The notes: generated by a model from the sequence alone, not told the origin. A stretch of 64,000 bases of DNA from an uncultured Solobacterium sp. (GCA_900543035.1 UQPV01000004.1:11335-75334), one strand, 5' to 3'. Counted from the stretch's first letter, positions 49,751 through 58,334 are shown. Program-made: numbers and translations.

Positions 49751-50387
49751 TCGAACTGAGAAATGTAAGCAAAGGATTTAAAGGAATCGAACTGTTTCGT
49801 GATGTTTCGCTGTGTATTCCGGATGGAAAGAAGATCTTTATCAAGGGAACGAACGGTTCAGGGAAGAGCGTGCTGCTGAAAATGATCATCGGATTCTCCC
49901 GGCCAGACAGCGGGCAGATCCTGGTGAATGGGGAAGAAGTCGGGAAAAGCAGGATTTCATCCCGAATGCCGGCATCTGCATCAATGCGCCGGAATTTGTG
50001 GGAAATGTCAGCGGATATGAGAATCTGATGGAACTGGCAAAGATCCGAAAGATCGCCGGGAAAGAAGAGATCATGGCCCTATGCGAACGATTTGGGCTGG
50101 CAGAGCACATTCACAAGAAATATGGGAAATACTCATTGGGCATGAAACAAAAGATGCGTCTGATCCAGGCTTTCATGGAGAAACCGGATATCCTGATCCT
50201 GGACGAGCCATTTGACGCGCTGGATAAGACGAGCAGAGAGATCCTGGTGAATTATCTTGAAGAATTCATGAGCGGACCACATCATACATTGATCTATACC
50301 AGCCATTCTCCGGAGTTTGAGGACTTTGCGGACATCATCTATGAGATCGATGACCATAAGCTGGTCGAACATGTAAAAGTAAGGTAA
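49747..50387 (+). pseudogene. ABC transporter ATPase of module A, interrupted by a -1 base frameshift
   Basis: The first frame (49747-50028) encodes the Walker A half (FIKGTNGSGKSVLLKMIIG) up to VNGEEVGK. The second frame continues at once with QDFIPNAGICINAPEFVGNVS, the signature YSLGMKQKMRLIQA, Walker B ILILDEPFDALD and YTSHSPE, ending at 50387. The join falls in GGGAAAAGC (49942-49950). One more A in that run (five instead of four) would restore a single 213-residue ATPase. This is either a recent inactivating deletion, a sequencing error, or (less likely, the run is short) slippage. All ABC motifs are otherwise intact, unlike the remnant at 23.1 kb. Confidence 0.8.
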
Positions 50388-50395
50388 AGAAAAAG

Positions 50396-50419
50396 CCGGA
50401 TTTCGACAGAAGTCCGGTT
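50396..50419 (+). terminator. Hairpin after module A, identical in sequence to the terminator of module B
   Basis: CCGGATTTC-GACA-GAAGTCCGG forms a 9-bp stem with one T-G pair in the middle. It is followed by only TT. The same 22 bases recur at 53518-53539 with a full T run. Confidence 0.6.
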
Positions 50420-50455
50420 GATAAGGAGATTCAAATATATTGGATTTTTAAACTG

Positions 50456-50554
50456 ATGAACATGATATTTTATTTAAAGAAAGTTCTTGCTTGTTTGAAT
50501 AGATCATTATATGATGAAGATAAAGAAATGAGCAATTTATCAATGATTAAATAA
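50456..50554 (+). CDS. Possible 32-residue peptide between the two ABC modules
   Basis: ATG 50456 opens a 33-codon frame ending at TAA 50552-50554: MNMIFYLKKVLACLNRSLYD and a hydrophilic tail. It has no close ribosome site (AAGGAG is 30 bases upstream), so expression is doubtful. I list it because a bacteriocin or signal peptide gene would be expected somewhere here. The sequence does not look like a lactococcin 972 precursor. The remaining AT-rich DNA from 50420 to 50776 shows only the promoter/terminator pair described next. Confidence 0.2.
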   Translation: MNMIFYLKKVLACLNRSLYDEDKEMSNLSMIK

Positions 50555-50636
50555 GTAAGTGCAGACCGAGGAAAAATCAAACTGAATCTTTTAAACACTA
50601 AGCTGCTTCAATAAAGAATAGTGCGAATGCGGGTAT

Positions 50637-50706
50637 TTGAACATACTGTGTAGTTTGTGTTAATGTGGGGAGAGCAGTATCCGATCAAGCCTGCTCTCCT
50701 CATTTT
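50637..50706 (+). promoter_or_regulatory. Promoter-like sequence followed at once by a terminator hairpin, upstream of module B
   Basis: TTGAAC (50637-50642), 17 bases, TTAATG (50660-50665) resembles a promoter. GGAGAGCAG (50669-50677) pairs with CTGCTCTCC (50691-50699), and TCATTTT follows. The hairpin may be the terminator of an older gene or a leader element of the permease gene 70 bases downstream. Confidence 0.4.
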
Positions 50707-50776
50707 AACGATGCCTCGTTCAAGAAAAACAAAAACAAGCAGAGGATATACGATTGATGGGATCTGAGGTGAGGAG

Positions 50777-52840
50777 ATGAAAAAACTGTTGTATGCGTAT
50801 ATCGCATTTATCGCGATATTGCTATTTAGCTTTTCCTATGATTCATATAATTTGATCAATTATTATCGAATCAGCAGTGTGTTCAATGGAATGACAGATA
50901 ATGAGGATACACATTATGCGTATGATCTGACTTTTATTGATCGGGAAGCAAAGGAAGAAGTCATTCGCTTTATCGTAGATGTGGCGGAGACAAATGACGT
51001 GCAGTTTGTTTCGCAGAATTTTATTCCAAATGATAAGGGAATCATGAAATATGATTACTATATCCTGACGGAAAATGATGACTGGATCTATGCGCGGCTG
51101 CGGATGACCTCAGGGAAGAAAGTGGATTTTACGAATGTTCATGATACGGGATATCTTTCCTCTGATGTTCATGATGAAGAGGCGGCCGGAACATTCTCTT
51201 CGTATGACAATACCTATTTCCAAAGTGAAGATGAGGTCCTCCAGTTTAAGAATGCGGCTGTCTGGTTTCGATACATCGAGAATGATACGGCATTGTTTTA
51301 TTTTGATACGGCAGAGCATGGTCAGTTGATTGCAGATCAGGTCAATCAACATTTTGGAGACAGAGCCATGATGATCCAAATGGAAGTCCATGGCGGTCTT
51401 GAAGAAGGTTTTCTGGAATTATATCGGCAGGGAGATATTCTGTTGGCACTCGGCTGCAGTGTCGTTGTGATCTTGTTGATCTTGTTCTGCATCATCATGA
51501 AAGAAAAACGGGAGATCCTCATCCGCCGGATGCATGGCCAAAGCGCGCTGAGCATCGTGCTGAAGCAGTTTTTGCCTGTATTGGCCATTGCCTGGATGGT
51601 ATTTGCATTCGCGCTGGCGCTGACCTGGGCCATCGCGATCCATTCCGGGGATCTGTTTTACGCAGAACTTAACCATGATCTGCTTCGTTTTGCGGCAGTG
51701 GGCGCAGGATTGATCATTCCGCTGTTGTTGTTGAGCTATGTATATATCGTGATGACGACACATGTCATCGAATTGAAAGAAACACAGCCGTTGAATCGCA
51801 TGCATCTGATCAATATCGTTCTCAAGATCTGCATCAGCGTGCTGATCCTGATGCCGTTTGTCACATCCATGAACATGCTTGTACCTAATCTGAGCCAGTA
51901 TATCCATATATCGATGAATGCGGAGAAATATGAGGGTTTTTACAATATCAGCTATTTCGAAGGCAGAAGGGAAGAACTGCAGGAAATTTATGAACAGACC
52001 ATTTATTTTGACATGACCGATTATGCGCTGATGAGCGATGCGGCAGCTTATGCATTGAGCGGGATGCCGTTGAATGAGGAAGACAGGATCGATGAATATA
52101 ATTTGCCATTGATCAGAGTAAACAAGCCGTATCTGCGAGCGCATAAGATCATCGCAGAGGATGGAAGCGTATTGGATACGGATGAGCTGGGCGATAAGAC
52201 ATATCTGATCCCGCTGCAGTATAAGGAGACATATACGCCGGAAGATGGGGATATCGTATATGTCAGGGATACCGGAACACATGAAAACTTGCAGCTGCGG
52301 GAGCCGGTATATCAGGTAAGCAACCCGATCATCGTGCTGTATGGCCGTTATGATACGATGGCAATTTCGGAGAGCAGGGTATATTTGAAACAACCGAGCC
52401 GAGCTGACGCAGAAATGATATTATCTAATGTTACAAGATATGATTATAGATTGAATGATATATCGAGCGGAGTCAATTATGCCAAGGTCCGCACGATGAA
52501 CGCTGTGCAGACGGCAGCCGGACGGATGATCATGTATGCGGTCGTATATGGATTGTTCATCTTCCAGTTTGCGACCTTATATCTGGAGGATCACAAAAAG
52601 GAGCTGTCGATCTCGTATATGTGCGGAAAATCCAGGTTGAATCGATATGGCAATTTGTGGCTGATCAATTTGTGCGTATATCTGGCGATGATCCTGGCTG
52701 CGATGGCTTGGCAAGGACTGGCGCTGTCTTATTGCCTGAAGTTCGCGGTGATCTTCTTCATCTTTGATACGGTAGTCATGTTGTTCTTCATCTATCGTTT
52801 TGAGCATAAGAGCATCGCGCAGACGCTGAAAGGAGAGTAG
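50777..52840 (+). CDS. Bacteriocin-associated integral membrane protein (DUF1430, lactococcin 972 immunity/export type)
   Basis: This is a 687-residue membrane protein with one N-terminal span (LLYAYIAFIAILLFSFSY), a domain of about 210 residues outside, three central spans (residues 218-335), a second outside domain of about 200 residues and C-terminal spans. This layout, together with an immediately following ABC ATPase, matches the 7-TM bacteriocin-associated family linked to lactococcin 972 clusters. It is thought to act in immunity or export. GAGGTGAGGAG precedes ATG 50777. No lactococcin 972-like precursor gene is seen nearby. Family identity is by architecture and is not certain. Confidence 0.7.
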   Translation: MKKLLYAYIAFIAILLFSFSYDSYNLINYYRISSVFNGMTDNEDTHYAYDLTFIDREAKEEVIRFIVDVAETNDVQFVSQNFIPNDKGIMKYDYYILTENDDWIYARLRMTSGKKVDFTNVHDTGYLSSDVHDEEAAGTFSSYDNTYFQSEDEVLQFKNAAVWFRYIENDTALFYFDTAEHGQLIADQVNQHFGDRAMMIQMEVHGGLEEGFLELYRQGDILLALGCSVVVILLILFCIIMKEKREILIRRMHGQSALSIVLKQFLPVLAIAWMVFAFALALTWAIAIHSGDLFYAELNHDLLRFAAVGAGLIIPLLLLSYVYIVMTTHVIELKETQPLNRMHLINIVLKICISVLILMPFVTSMNMLVPNLSQYIHISMNAEKYEGFYNISYFEGRREELQEIYEQTIYFDMTDYALMSDAAAYALSGMPLNEEDRIDEYNLPLIRVNKPYLRAHKIIAEDGSVLDTDELGDKTYLIPLQYKETYTPEDGDIVYVRDTGTHENLQLREPVYQVSNPIIVLYGRYDTMAISESRVYLKQPSRADAEMILSNVTRYDYRLNDISSGVNYAKVRTMNAVQTAAGRMIMYAVVYGLFIFQFATLYLEDHKKELSISYMCGKSRLNRYGNLWLINLCVYLAMILAAMAWQGLALSYCLKFAVIFFIFDTVVMLFFIYRFEHKSIAQTLKGE

Positions 52841-52844
52841 GAAG

Positions 52845-53507
52845 ATGGAAACGATCATCACAGCGGAAAACGTGAAGAAATCATTTCAAAAGCATACGGT
52901 GCTGGATCAGTTGGAACTGCATGTGCAAAAAGGAGAGTTCCTGGCTATCGTCGGTGCAAGCGGCTGTGGAAAATCGACGCTGCTGAACATCCTCGGTTTG
53001 CTGGATCGTCAGGATGAAGGGGATATCATCTTGTTTGGCGAAAAGAACATACGGCCGTTTTCTCATCAGGCGCAGGTGCTGCTGAAGGAAAAGATCGGAT
53101 ATCTGTTTCAGAATTATGCGCTGTTGGAAGATAAGAGCATCGCATACAATCTGGAGATCGTGTTCAGCGGCAGGATGAAGCGGGAAGAGAAACGGCAGCG
53201 GATCATGGAGGCGCTGGAGGCTGTGGGGCTGAAGGGAATGGAGAAAAAGAAAGTGTGTCAGTGTTCCGGCGGAGAGCAGCAGCGGGCAGCGATGGCAAGA
53301 CTGCTGCTGAAGCCGTGTGAGCTGATCCTGGCAGACGAGCCGACCGGCAATCTGGATCCGCAAAACAAAGAAAAAGTATACGAGCTGCTCAAGGAGATGA
53401 ACGTGCAGGGAAAGACGGTGATCATCGTTACCCATGACATGGAGCTGGCAAAGCGATGTGATCGGATCCTGGTGATGGATGAGGGAAAGCTGAGCACAGC
53501 CGCATGA
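52845..53507 (+). CDS. ABC transporter ATPase, partner of the bacteriocin-associated membrane protein
   Basis: This is a 220-residue ATPase of the MacB/LolD-type. Walker A VGASGCGKSTLLNILGLLD, signature CQCSGGEQQRAAMARLLL, Walker B ILADEPTGNLDPQN and the switch VTHDME are all complete. The overall sequence, and its place 4 bases after a DUF1430-like permease gene, match the putative bacteriocin export ATPases of the lactococcin 972 group. GGAGAGTAGGAAG precedes ATG 52845. The pair ends at a terminator and appears functional. Confidence 0.85.
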   Translation: METIITAENVKKSFQKHTVLDQLELHVQKGEFLAIVGASGCGKSTLLNILGLLDRQDEGDIILFGEKNIRPFSHQAQVLLKEKIGYLFQNYALLEDKSIAYNLEIVFSGRMKREEKRQRIMEALEAVGLKGMEKKKVCQCSGGEQQRAAMARLLLKPCELILADEPTGNLDPQNKEKVYELLKEMNVQGKTVIIVTHDMELAKRCDRILVMDEGKLSTAA

Positions 53508-53517
53508 GAGAAACAGA

Positions 53518-53544
53518 CCGGATTTCGACAGAAGTCCGGTTTTT
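53518..53544 (+). terminator. Terminator of module B
   Basis: CCGGATTTC-GACA-GAAGTCCGG followed by five T. The stem-loop is identical to the one at 50396-50417. Confidence 0.8.
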
Positions 53545-53643
53545 GTCATGTGGACAATTCTTCAGAAATGTCTAAAAGCGGCGGCAGGTACATTCAGCTG
53601 ATGAACAGAGTATGATATCATCAACATATTATGAGGTGATGCC

Positions 53644-54222
53644 ATGGCCGGTTCTGATGTTTCCAAGCGGATGCTCGCTGACGCTTTGCGCGCTTTGCTG
53701 CGGGATCACTGGTTCAGCGAGGTGACCGTGACGCAGATCTGCAGCTTATGCGGGATGAGCAGGAAGAATTTTTATTATCACTTCAAGGATAAGTATGACT
53801 TGGTGAATTGGATCTTTTGCAGTGAGTTCATCGATCGGGCCAGGGCGCATCGCGGGGCGAAGGAATGGCGCCTGATGCAGGCGCTGTGCGAATATCTGGA
53901 TGCGAACCGCGCGTTTTACCACAGGGTATTTGCGGCAGAGGGGCAGAACTGCTTCACGGAATATTTCAGCGAGTTTGTCGCCTCTGTGATCAGCGAGGAA
54001 GTGAAAAAGATGTTTGCGGATCAGAATGAGGAAGATATGGCGTTCTATATCGGGTTTTACACCGATGCGTTCGTGATGTCCATCCGCAAGTGGATCCTGA
54101 AGCAGGAGGATATTTCCTCACGGCGGTTCATCCATCTGCTCCGCACCGGTCTGATCCATACTTCGCTCGCTGTGCTGCAGCGTTTGCCCAGAGGAAACGA
54201 GCAGCAGGAGGAAAACGTCTGA
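53644..54222 (+). CDS. TetR-family regulator (DhaS-like C-terminal domain)
   Basis: A 192-residue regulator. The helix-turn-helix is FSEVTVTQICSLCGMSRKNFY followed by YHFKDKYDLVNWIF. The C-terminal domain with FIGFYTDAF-like YIGFYTDAFVMSIRKWI resembles the TetR_C group of DhaS-type regulators. GAGGTGATGCC precedes ATG 53644. It is followed after 144 bases by a membrane protein gene on the same strand. No binding site is obvious. Confidence 0.85.
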   Translation: MAGSDVSKRMLADALRALLRDHWFSEVTVTQICSLCGMSRKNFYYHFKDKYDLVNWIFCSEFIDRARAHRGAKEWRLMQALCEYLDANRAFYHRVFAAEGQNCFTEYFSEFVASVISEEVKKMFADQNEEDMAFYIGFYTDAFVMSIRKWILKQEDISSRRFIHLLRTGLIHTSLAVLQRLPRGNEQQEENV

Positions 54223-54366
54223 TTTTGTAACAGATCGGTGAAAGTGTGACATGTATTTCCCGGAAAATATTCTTACAATAAATCTGAGCGGTGTCTGCTG
54301 CATAATGCGCATTGACGGCGTCATACTAGATGAGATGAGCGGATACAGCGTGAAAGGGAGAGGTTA

Positions 54367-55014
54367 ATGCAAAAACAGAAATCATGGCGGGTGATCCTGC
54401 TGTGGATCATTTATCTCGCGGTCTCTGCCGTCGGCTTTGTCATGAATGTGCAGAGACAGGATATGCAGGCGGTCGGCATGGGCGTGGTGGCACTGATCAC
54501 GCCGTGGATCGTTCCGGTCGTCATGCGGCTGTGCCGGCTGAAGATGACGGAGGAGATCTGGATCATCGACCTGCTGTTCACTTTCTTTGCCTCGCTGATC
54601 GGCAGCTGCTTTGGCGGCTATGGCGTGCCGTTTTTCGATAAGGTGCTGCATTTCATCAGCGGCATCCTGCTGACGAATGTCGGAGTGCTGCTGTTCCAGT
54701 GGGTCATGCATGCGTCAAAGTGGGAAGATGCGAAGACCTGGCGCATCTTTCTGTTGTTCATCACATTCGCCAATCTGGCGGCAGCCGCGCTGTGGGAATT
54801 CTATGAATATTTCATGCTCGTCGTATTCAATAATGACGCGATCCATCATTTCGACAGCGGTGTGCATGATACGATGACGGATATGCTTTGCGCGTTCATT
54901 GCCGGACTGATCGTCACGGCATTGTTCGCCCGGGAATGGAAGAGCGGGAAGAAGAGCGTGTTCTCGCGGCTGACGCAGCATTTCTATGAAGTGAATCATG
55001 AAGCGGAAAGCTGA
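54367..55014 (+). CDS. YjdF/DUF2238-like integral membrane protein, copy 1
   Basis: This is a 215-residue protein with six hydrophobic spans. FDKVLHFISGILLTNVGVLLF, AALWEFYEYFML and VHDTMTDMLCAFIAGLIVTAL are motif-like blocks with conserved acidic and His residues inside the membrane region. The same blocks appear in the protein at 55776 (WDTLLHTVNGFVAAAIGF, VMWEFFEFFMDQ, LIDTMQDLLVNFIGAVLF). This is the pattern of YjdF/DUF2238 proteins of unknown function. AAAGGGAGAGG precedes ATG 54367. It is 27 bases from the zinc peptidase gene. Confidence 0.75.
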   Translation: MQKQKSWRVILLWIIYLAVSAVGFVMNVQRQDMQAVGMGVVALITPWIVPVVMRLCRLKMTEEIWIIDLLFTFFASLIGSCFGGYGVPFFDKVLHFISGILLTNVGVLLFQWVMHASKWEDAKTWRIFLLFITFANLAAAALWEFYEYFMLVVFNNDAIHHFDSGVHDTMTDMLCAFIAGLIVTALFAREWKSGKKSVFSRLTQHFYEVNHEAES

Positions 55015-55041
55015 GCGAAGTCAGAAAAAGGAGTGATCGAT

Positions 55042-55758
55042 ATGTTTTATGGTTTTGGTTATGGTTCATCGACACAGTACATCTTGTATCTGCTGGGCAT
55101 CCTGCTGGCGGTGATCGCGCAGGGCTGGCTGAGCAGCACATACAGCAAATACCGCACGGTAGCCAATGCCCGCGGGATGAGCGGAGCGGAGTGTGCCCGT
55201 CATATCCTGCATCGCAACGGACTGGATCATATCCGGGTGGAGATGAATCCTAAGGGCGGGACGCTGAGCGATCATTATGATCCGCGTGCCGGGGTGATCC
55301 GGCTGTCCGCGGACATCTATCAGGGAACATCCATCGCTTCGCTCAGCGTGGCTGCGCACGAGTGCGGACATGCCATCCAGCACAAGGAGAATTATGCGCC
55401 GCTGAAGATCCGCGATGCCATGGTGCCCGCGGTCAATCTGGCCAATCAGATCGGCTGGGGCGCGCTGTTCCTTGGTCTGATGCTGTTTTATCGTTCTTCC
55501 ACGCTGCTCGTGATCGGCGGCGTCATGCTGTTGGTCGTGCTGGCGTTTCAGCTCATCACCCTGCCGGTGGAGCTCAATGCGTCTTCCCGCGCGCTGAAGA
55601 TCCTGCGGGCGGACGGCATGATCATGGAACAGGAGCGGCCGATGGCTTCTACGATGCTGAAGGCCGCGGCGTTCACCTATGTCGCCGGCGTCTTGTCTAC
55701 CTTGTTGCAGATCCTGCGTGTCTTTTTGATCGCAGGTTCTCGTGACCGCCGCAATTGA
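55042..55758 (+). CDS. Membrane zinc metallopeptidase, YugP family
   Basis: The 238-residue protein has an N-terminal span (STQYILYLLGILLAVIAQGWL), a cytoplasmic domain ending in VAAHECGHAIQHKENY (HExxH zinc site), and further spans around residues 140-180 and near the C terminus. This is the Zn_peptidase_2/YugP family, whose natural substrate is unknown. AAAAGGAGTGATCGAT precedes ATG 55042. The gene lies between two homologous YjdF-like membrane protein genes, with short gaps on both sides. Confidence 0.9.
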   Translation: MFYGFGYGSSTQYILYLLGILLAVIAQGWLSSTYSKYRTVANARGMSGAECARHILHRNGLDHIRVEMNPKGGTLSDHYDPRAGVIRLSADIYQGTSIASLSVAAHECGHAIQHKENYAPLKIRDAMVPAVNLANQIGWGALFLGLMLFYRSSTLLVIGGVMLLVVLAFQLITLPVELNASSRALKILRADGMIMEQERPMASTMLKAAAFTYVAGVLSTLLQILRVFLIAGSRDRRN

Positions 55759-55775
55759 CGCGGAAGGGGATGAGG

Positions 55776-56561
55776 ATGAAACTATCGTATGAGGCGCTGA
55801 AACGGGAGATCAGTGAACATAAGGGCAGCTTTGCCGTCTATCTGCTTTTGCGCGGCTTCGTCGTGCTGACGCTGATCTTGCAGCTGCTCAACGGCAATTT
55901 CGAAAACGTCTTTCTCTGCCTGCTGACACTGTTGCTGCTCATCTTGCCGGCGGCCGTGCAGGTGGAATTCCATATCGAGCTTCCCACGCTGCTGGAAGTG
56001 ATCCTGCTGGTCTTTATCTTCTGCGCTGAGATCCTGGGAGAGATCAATGCGTTTTATGAGCGGATCCCCCTGTGGGATACGCTGCTGCATACGGTGAATG
56101 GCTTTGTGGCAGCGGCCATCGGTTTCTCGCTTGTGGATCTGATGAACCGCAGCGAGCGGATCTCGTTCTCGCTTTCGCCGCTGTTTGCGGTGCTGGTCGC
56201 TTTCTGCGTCAGCATGACCATCGGCGTGATGTGGGAGTTCTTTGAGTTTTTCATGGATCAGGTCTTTCAGCTGGATATGCAGAAAGACACGGTGATCCAG
56301 TCATTTTCCACGGTCGTTCTCGACCCTTCCCATGGCAATACGCCGATCCGCCTGGAGGATATCCGGGATGTGGCGGTCAACGGGACTTCGCTGGGGCTGG
56401 GCGGTTATCTGGATATCGGCCTCATCGATACGATGCAGGATCTGCTGGTGAATTTCATCGGCGCCGTGCTGTTTTCCTTCTTTGGGTATTTCTGCATGAA
56501 GGGCAAAGACAAAAGAAAACTTCTGAGAACGCTTGTTCCCAGAAGAAAGGAGAAGAATTGA
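55776..56561 (+). CDS. YjdF/DUF2238-like integral membrane protein, copy 2
   Basis: The 261-residue protein has five or six spans. WDTLLHTVNGFVAAAIGFSLV, GVMWEFFEFFMDQ and IGLIDTMQDLLVNFIGAVLFS match blocks in the protein at 54367, so the two are paralogues. This copy has an inserted loop of about 40 residues before the final block. The start is ATG 55776 with GAAGGGG six bases upstream. The frame is open slightly further, overlapping the peptidase gene. It is convergent with the AI-2E-type permease gene. Confidence 0.75.
   Translation: MKLSYEALKREISEHKGSFAVYLLLRGFVVLTLILQLLNGNFENVFLCLLTLLLLILPAAVQVEFHIELPTLLEVILLVFIFCAEILGEINAFYERIPLWDTLLHTVNGFVAAAIGFSLVDLMNRSERISFSLSPLFAVLVAFCVSMTIGVMWEFFEFFMDQVFQLDMQKDTVIQSFSTVVLDPSHGNTPIRLEDIRDVAVNGTSLGLGGYLDIGLIDTMQDLLVNFIGAVLFSFFGYFCMKGKDKRKLLRTLVPRRKEKN
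56509..56545 (-). terminator. Terminator of the AI-2E/YtvI-type gene
   Basis: On the minus strand CTTCTGGGAAC pairs with GTTCTCAGAAG around AAGC (one mismatch), followed by TTTTCTTTT. The stem lies within the 3' end of the opposite gene. On the plus strand a weaker stem (AGGATCGT with GCGGTCCT) followed by TTCTTTTT at about 56561-56594 may end the other operon. Confidence 0.6.
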
Positions 56562-56569
56562 GGATCGTC

Positions 56570-57661
56570 TTACGCAGGCGGTCCTTCTTTTTCGGTCTTA
56601 TAGATATGCAGGATGCCCTTTTCGTTGAGCTCCTTGATCAGCAGCAGCGTGGCCGGGAGCAGGAACAGGCCGAGGAATCCGAAGAAACGGATGCCCAGGT
56701 ACATGCTCAGCAGCATGAGCAGCGGATGCAGGCCGATCTGTTCGCCGACGATCCGCGGTTCGATGATGTTGCGGATGAGGGTGATGATCAGGTAGACGAT
56801 GGTGAGGCCGACGGCCAGCTTGATGTCCTGCATGAGCAGCGAGATGATGATCCAGGGGATCATGATGCCGCCGGTGCCGAAGACCGGGAGCACATCGAAC
56901 AAAGCGATCAGAAAGGAAATGGTGATGCTGTTGTCGACACCGAGCACGCTGAGCCCTATGCACAGTTCGACGAAGGTGATGCACATGATCTTTCCATAGC
57001 CGATGAGAAACTGCAGGATGGTGTCCTTGATGAAGTAACGGGTCGTCATGACGACCTGCTGCTGTTTTTCGTTCAGCTGCAGCAGCAGGAAACGCGTGAT
57101 CTTTCCATAATCCATGGCGATGAAGAAGCTGGAGATGATCGCAAAGATGAACGAGACCACAAAGGAAGGCAGGCCCACGGTCACCTGCCCCAGCAGCGAA
57201 ACCAGATCGCTGGATACGGAAGAGACGACGCTGTCCAATGAAGCGGACAGCTGCGCGAACACATCGCTGAAATCGTCAAAGGGCAGAAAGCTGATGATCT
57301 CCTGCAGAGAAGCGCTCAGCGTCTGCAGCAGCGGCTGTATGTATTCCTGATAGAGCGCAGGAACTTGCCGGAACAGGTCTGCGGCGAACTGCGCGCCTTG
57401 ATAGAAGAGGATGGCGATGCCGGCGCCGATGGTCATGTAGAAGACGATGACGGTGAGCACGGCCCATAATCGCTCGTGTCCTCCGCTCTTGCGGGCAAGG
57501 GCGCGGATGAGCGGCTGCAGCAGGAAAGCGATCGCAAAGCCGATCAGGAAGGGCATGATCTCGTAGATCACATATTTCAGGAAGATCAGCACCAGCCCGG
57601 CGACGATGACGAAATATAGGAAATGAATGATGAACGCGCGTTGTTTTTCCGTTCGGTCCAT
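56570..57661 (-). CDS. AI-2E/PerM-family transporter, YtvI-like
   Basis: This is a 363-residue membrane protein with about eight spans. MPFLIGFAIAFLLQPLIRAL, a long extracytoplasmic segment (residues 90-150), FIFAIISSFFIAMDYGKI, FDVLPVFGTGGIMIPWIIISL and RNIIEPRIVGEQIGLHPLLML are standard for the AI-2E transporter (UPF0118) family. The length and these motifs are close to YtvI, a sporulation-associated member, but sporulation cannot be concluded. ATG 57661 follows AGAGGCGG. It has its own promoter. Confidence 0.88.
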   Translation of the reverse strand: MDRTEKQRAFIIHFLYFVIVAGLVLIFLKYVIYEIMPFLIGFAIAFLLQPLIRALARKSGGHERLWAVLTVIVFYMTIGAGIAILFYQGAQFAADLFRQVPALYQEYIQPLLQTLSASLQEIISFLPFDDFSDVFAQLSASLDSVVSSVSSDLVSLLGQVTVGLPSFVVSFIFAIISSFFIAMDYGKITRFLLLQLNEKQQQVVMTTRYFIKDTILQFLIGYGKIMCITFVELCIGLSVLGVDNSITISFLIALFDVLPVFGTGGIMIPWIIISLLMQDIKLAVGLTIVYLIITLIRNIIEPRIVGEQIGLHPLLMLLSMYLGIRFFGFLGLFLLPATLLLIKELNEKGILHIYKTEKEGPPA

Positions 57662-57691
57662 GAAACCGCCTCTTTTCTTCATGATGATATC

Positions 57692-57720
57692 ATTATATGC
57701 GCCAGGCAGGAAAACTTGAA
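57692..57720 (-). promoter_or_regulatory. Promoter of the AI-2E/YtvI-type gene
   Basis: On the minus strand TTCAAG (57720-57715), 17 bases, TATAAT (57697-57692). Confidence 0.6.
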
Positions 57721-57740
57721 TGGACAGATCAGCCCGGCTG

Positions 57741-58334
57741 TCAGAAATAGCGTTTGCAGAAGAGCACTCGTCCCAGCACGCTTACCGGCAGCTGCTGTGC
57801 CTCCTGTGCGGTGAAGACGCGATCGGCCACATCCGTGTTGGCCGCTTTCAGGATGATCCGGTCTTGTTCTTTCCAAAAATGCTTGATCGTGACTTCTTCA
57901 CCGATCGCCACGACGGCGATGGCGCCGTTTTCCACGCAGTCGCAGCGGCGGACATAGACGAGCGAGCCGTCGCTGATCCCGTCCATGACCATGGAATTGC
58001 CACTGATCCGCAGAAAGAAATCGCCTTGCTGATATTCTTCGTCACTGACGCTTTCCTCACCCAGGTAGTCACTTTCCAAAAAAAGGTCATAGCCGGCTTT
58101 GACATGACCCAGCACTGGCTGCTTCAGCGTGATCGCTTTGCCCTTGAGCATGGCGCTGACATCAAAGCCGAGCACGGCGCTGACGTTGTGGGCCGTCTCT
58201 TCTTGCAAAGAAGTCACTTCGCCGCGCAGCCAGCGGCTGACGGTATTTTCGCTGACATGGAATTGTTTGGCCAGCTGTTCATTGGTCTGATGCGTCTGGT
58301 TCTTATACCGGCGGATGAGCTGTTGCAGCTTCAT
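57741..58334 (-). CDS. LexA/CI-like repressor: XRE helix-turn-helix with S24 peptidase domain
   Basis: The 197 residues comprise an XRE DNA-binding domain (TNEQLAKQFHVSENTVSRWLR) and a C-terminal S24 self-cleavage domain. In the latter, ISGNSMVMDGISDGSLVYV has the catalytic Ser and AIAVVAIGEEVTIKHFW has the catalytic Lys. LGHVKAG is in the place of the Ala-Gly cleavage site. Such repressors cleave themselves when RecA is activated by DNA damage. TTGAGGTGATCTC precedes ATG 58334. A minus-strand TATAAT lies at 58357-58352. The gene diverges from a Y-family polymerase gene, which it probably represses. Confidence 0.88.
   Translation of the reverse strand: MKLQQLIRRYKNQTHQTNEQLAKQFHVSENTVSRWLRGEVTSLQEETAHNVSAVLGFDVSAMLKGKAITLKQPVLGHVKAGYDLFLESDYLGEESVSDEEYQQGDFFLRISGNSMVMDGISDGSLVYVRRCDCVENGAIAVVAIGEEVTIKHFWKEQDRIILKAANTDVADRVFTAQEAQQLPVSVLGRVLFCKRYF

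Noticed and set aside
49942-49950. Programmed -1 frameshifting in the ABC ATPase gene
   Set aside because: The zero-frame codons are GGG-AAA-AGC, which do not form an X-XXY-YYZ slippery site, and no downstream pseudoknot or upstream Shine-Dalgarno stimulator stands out. A one-base deletion is simpler.
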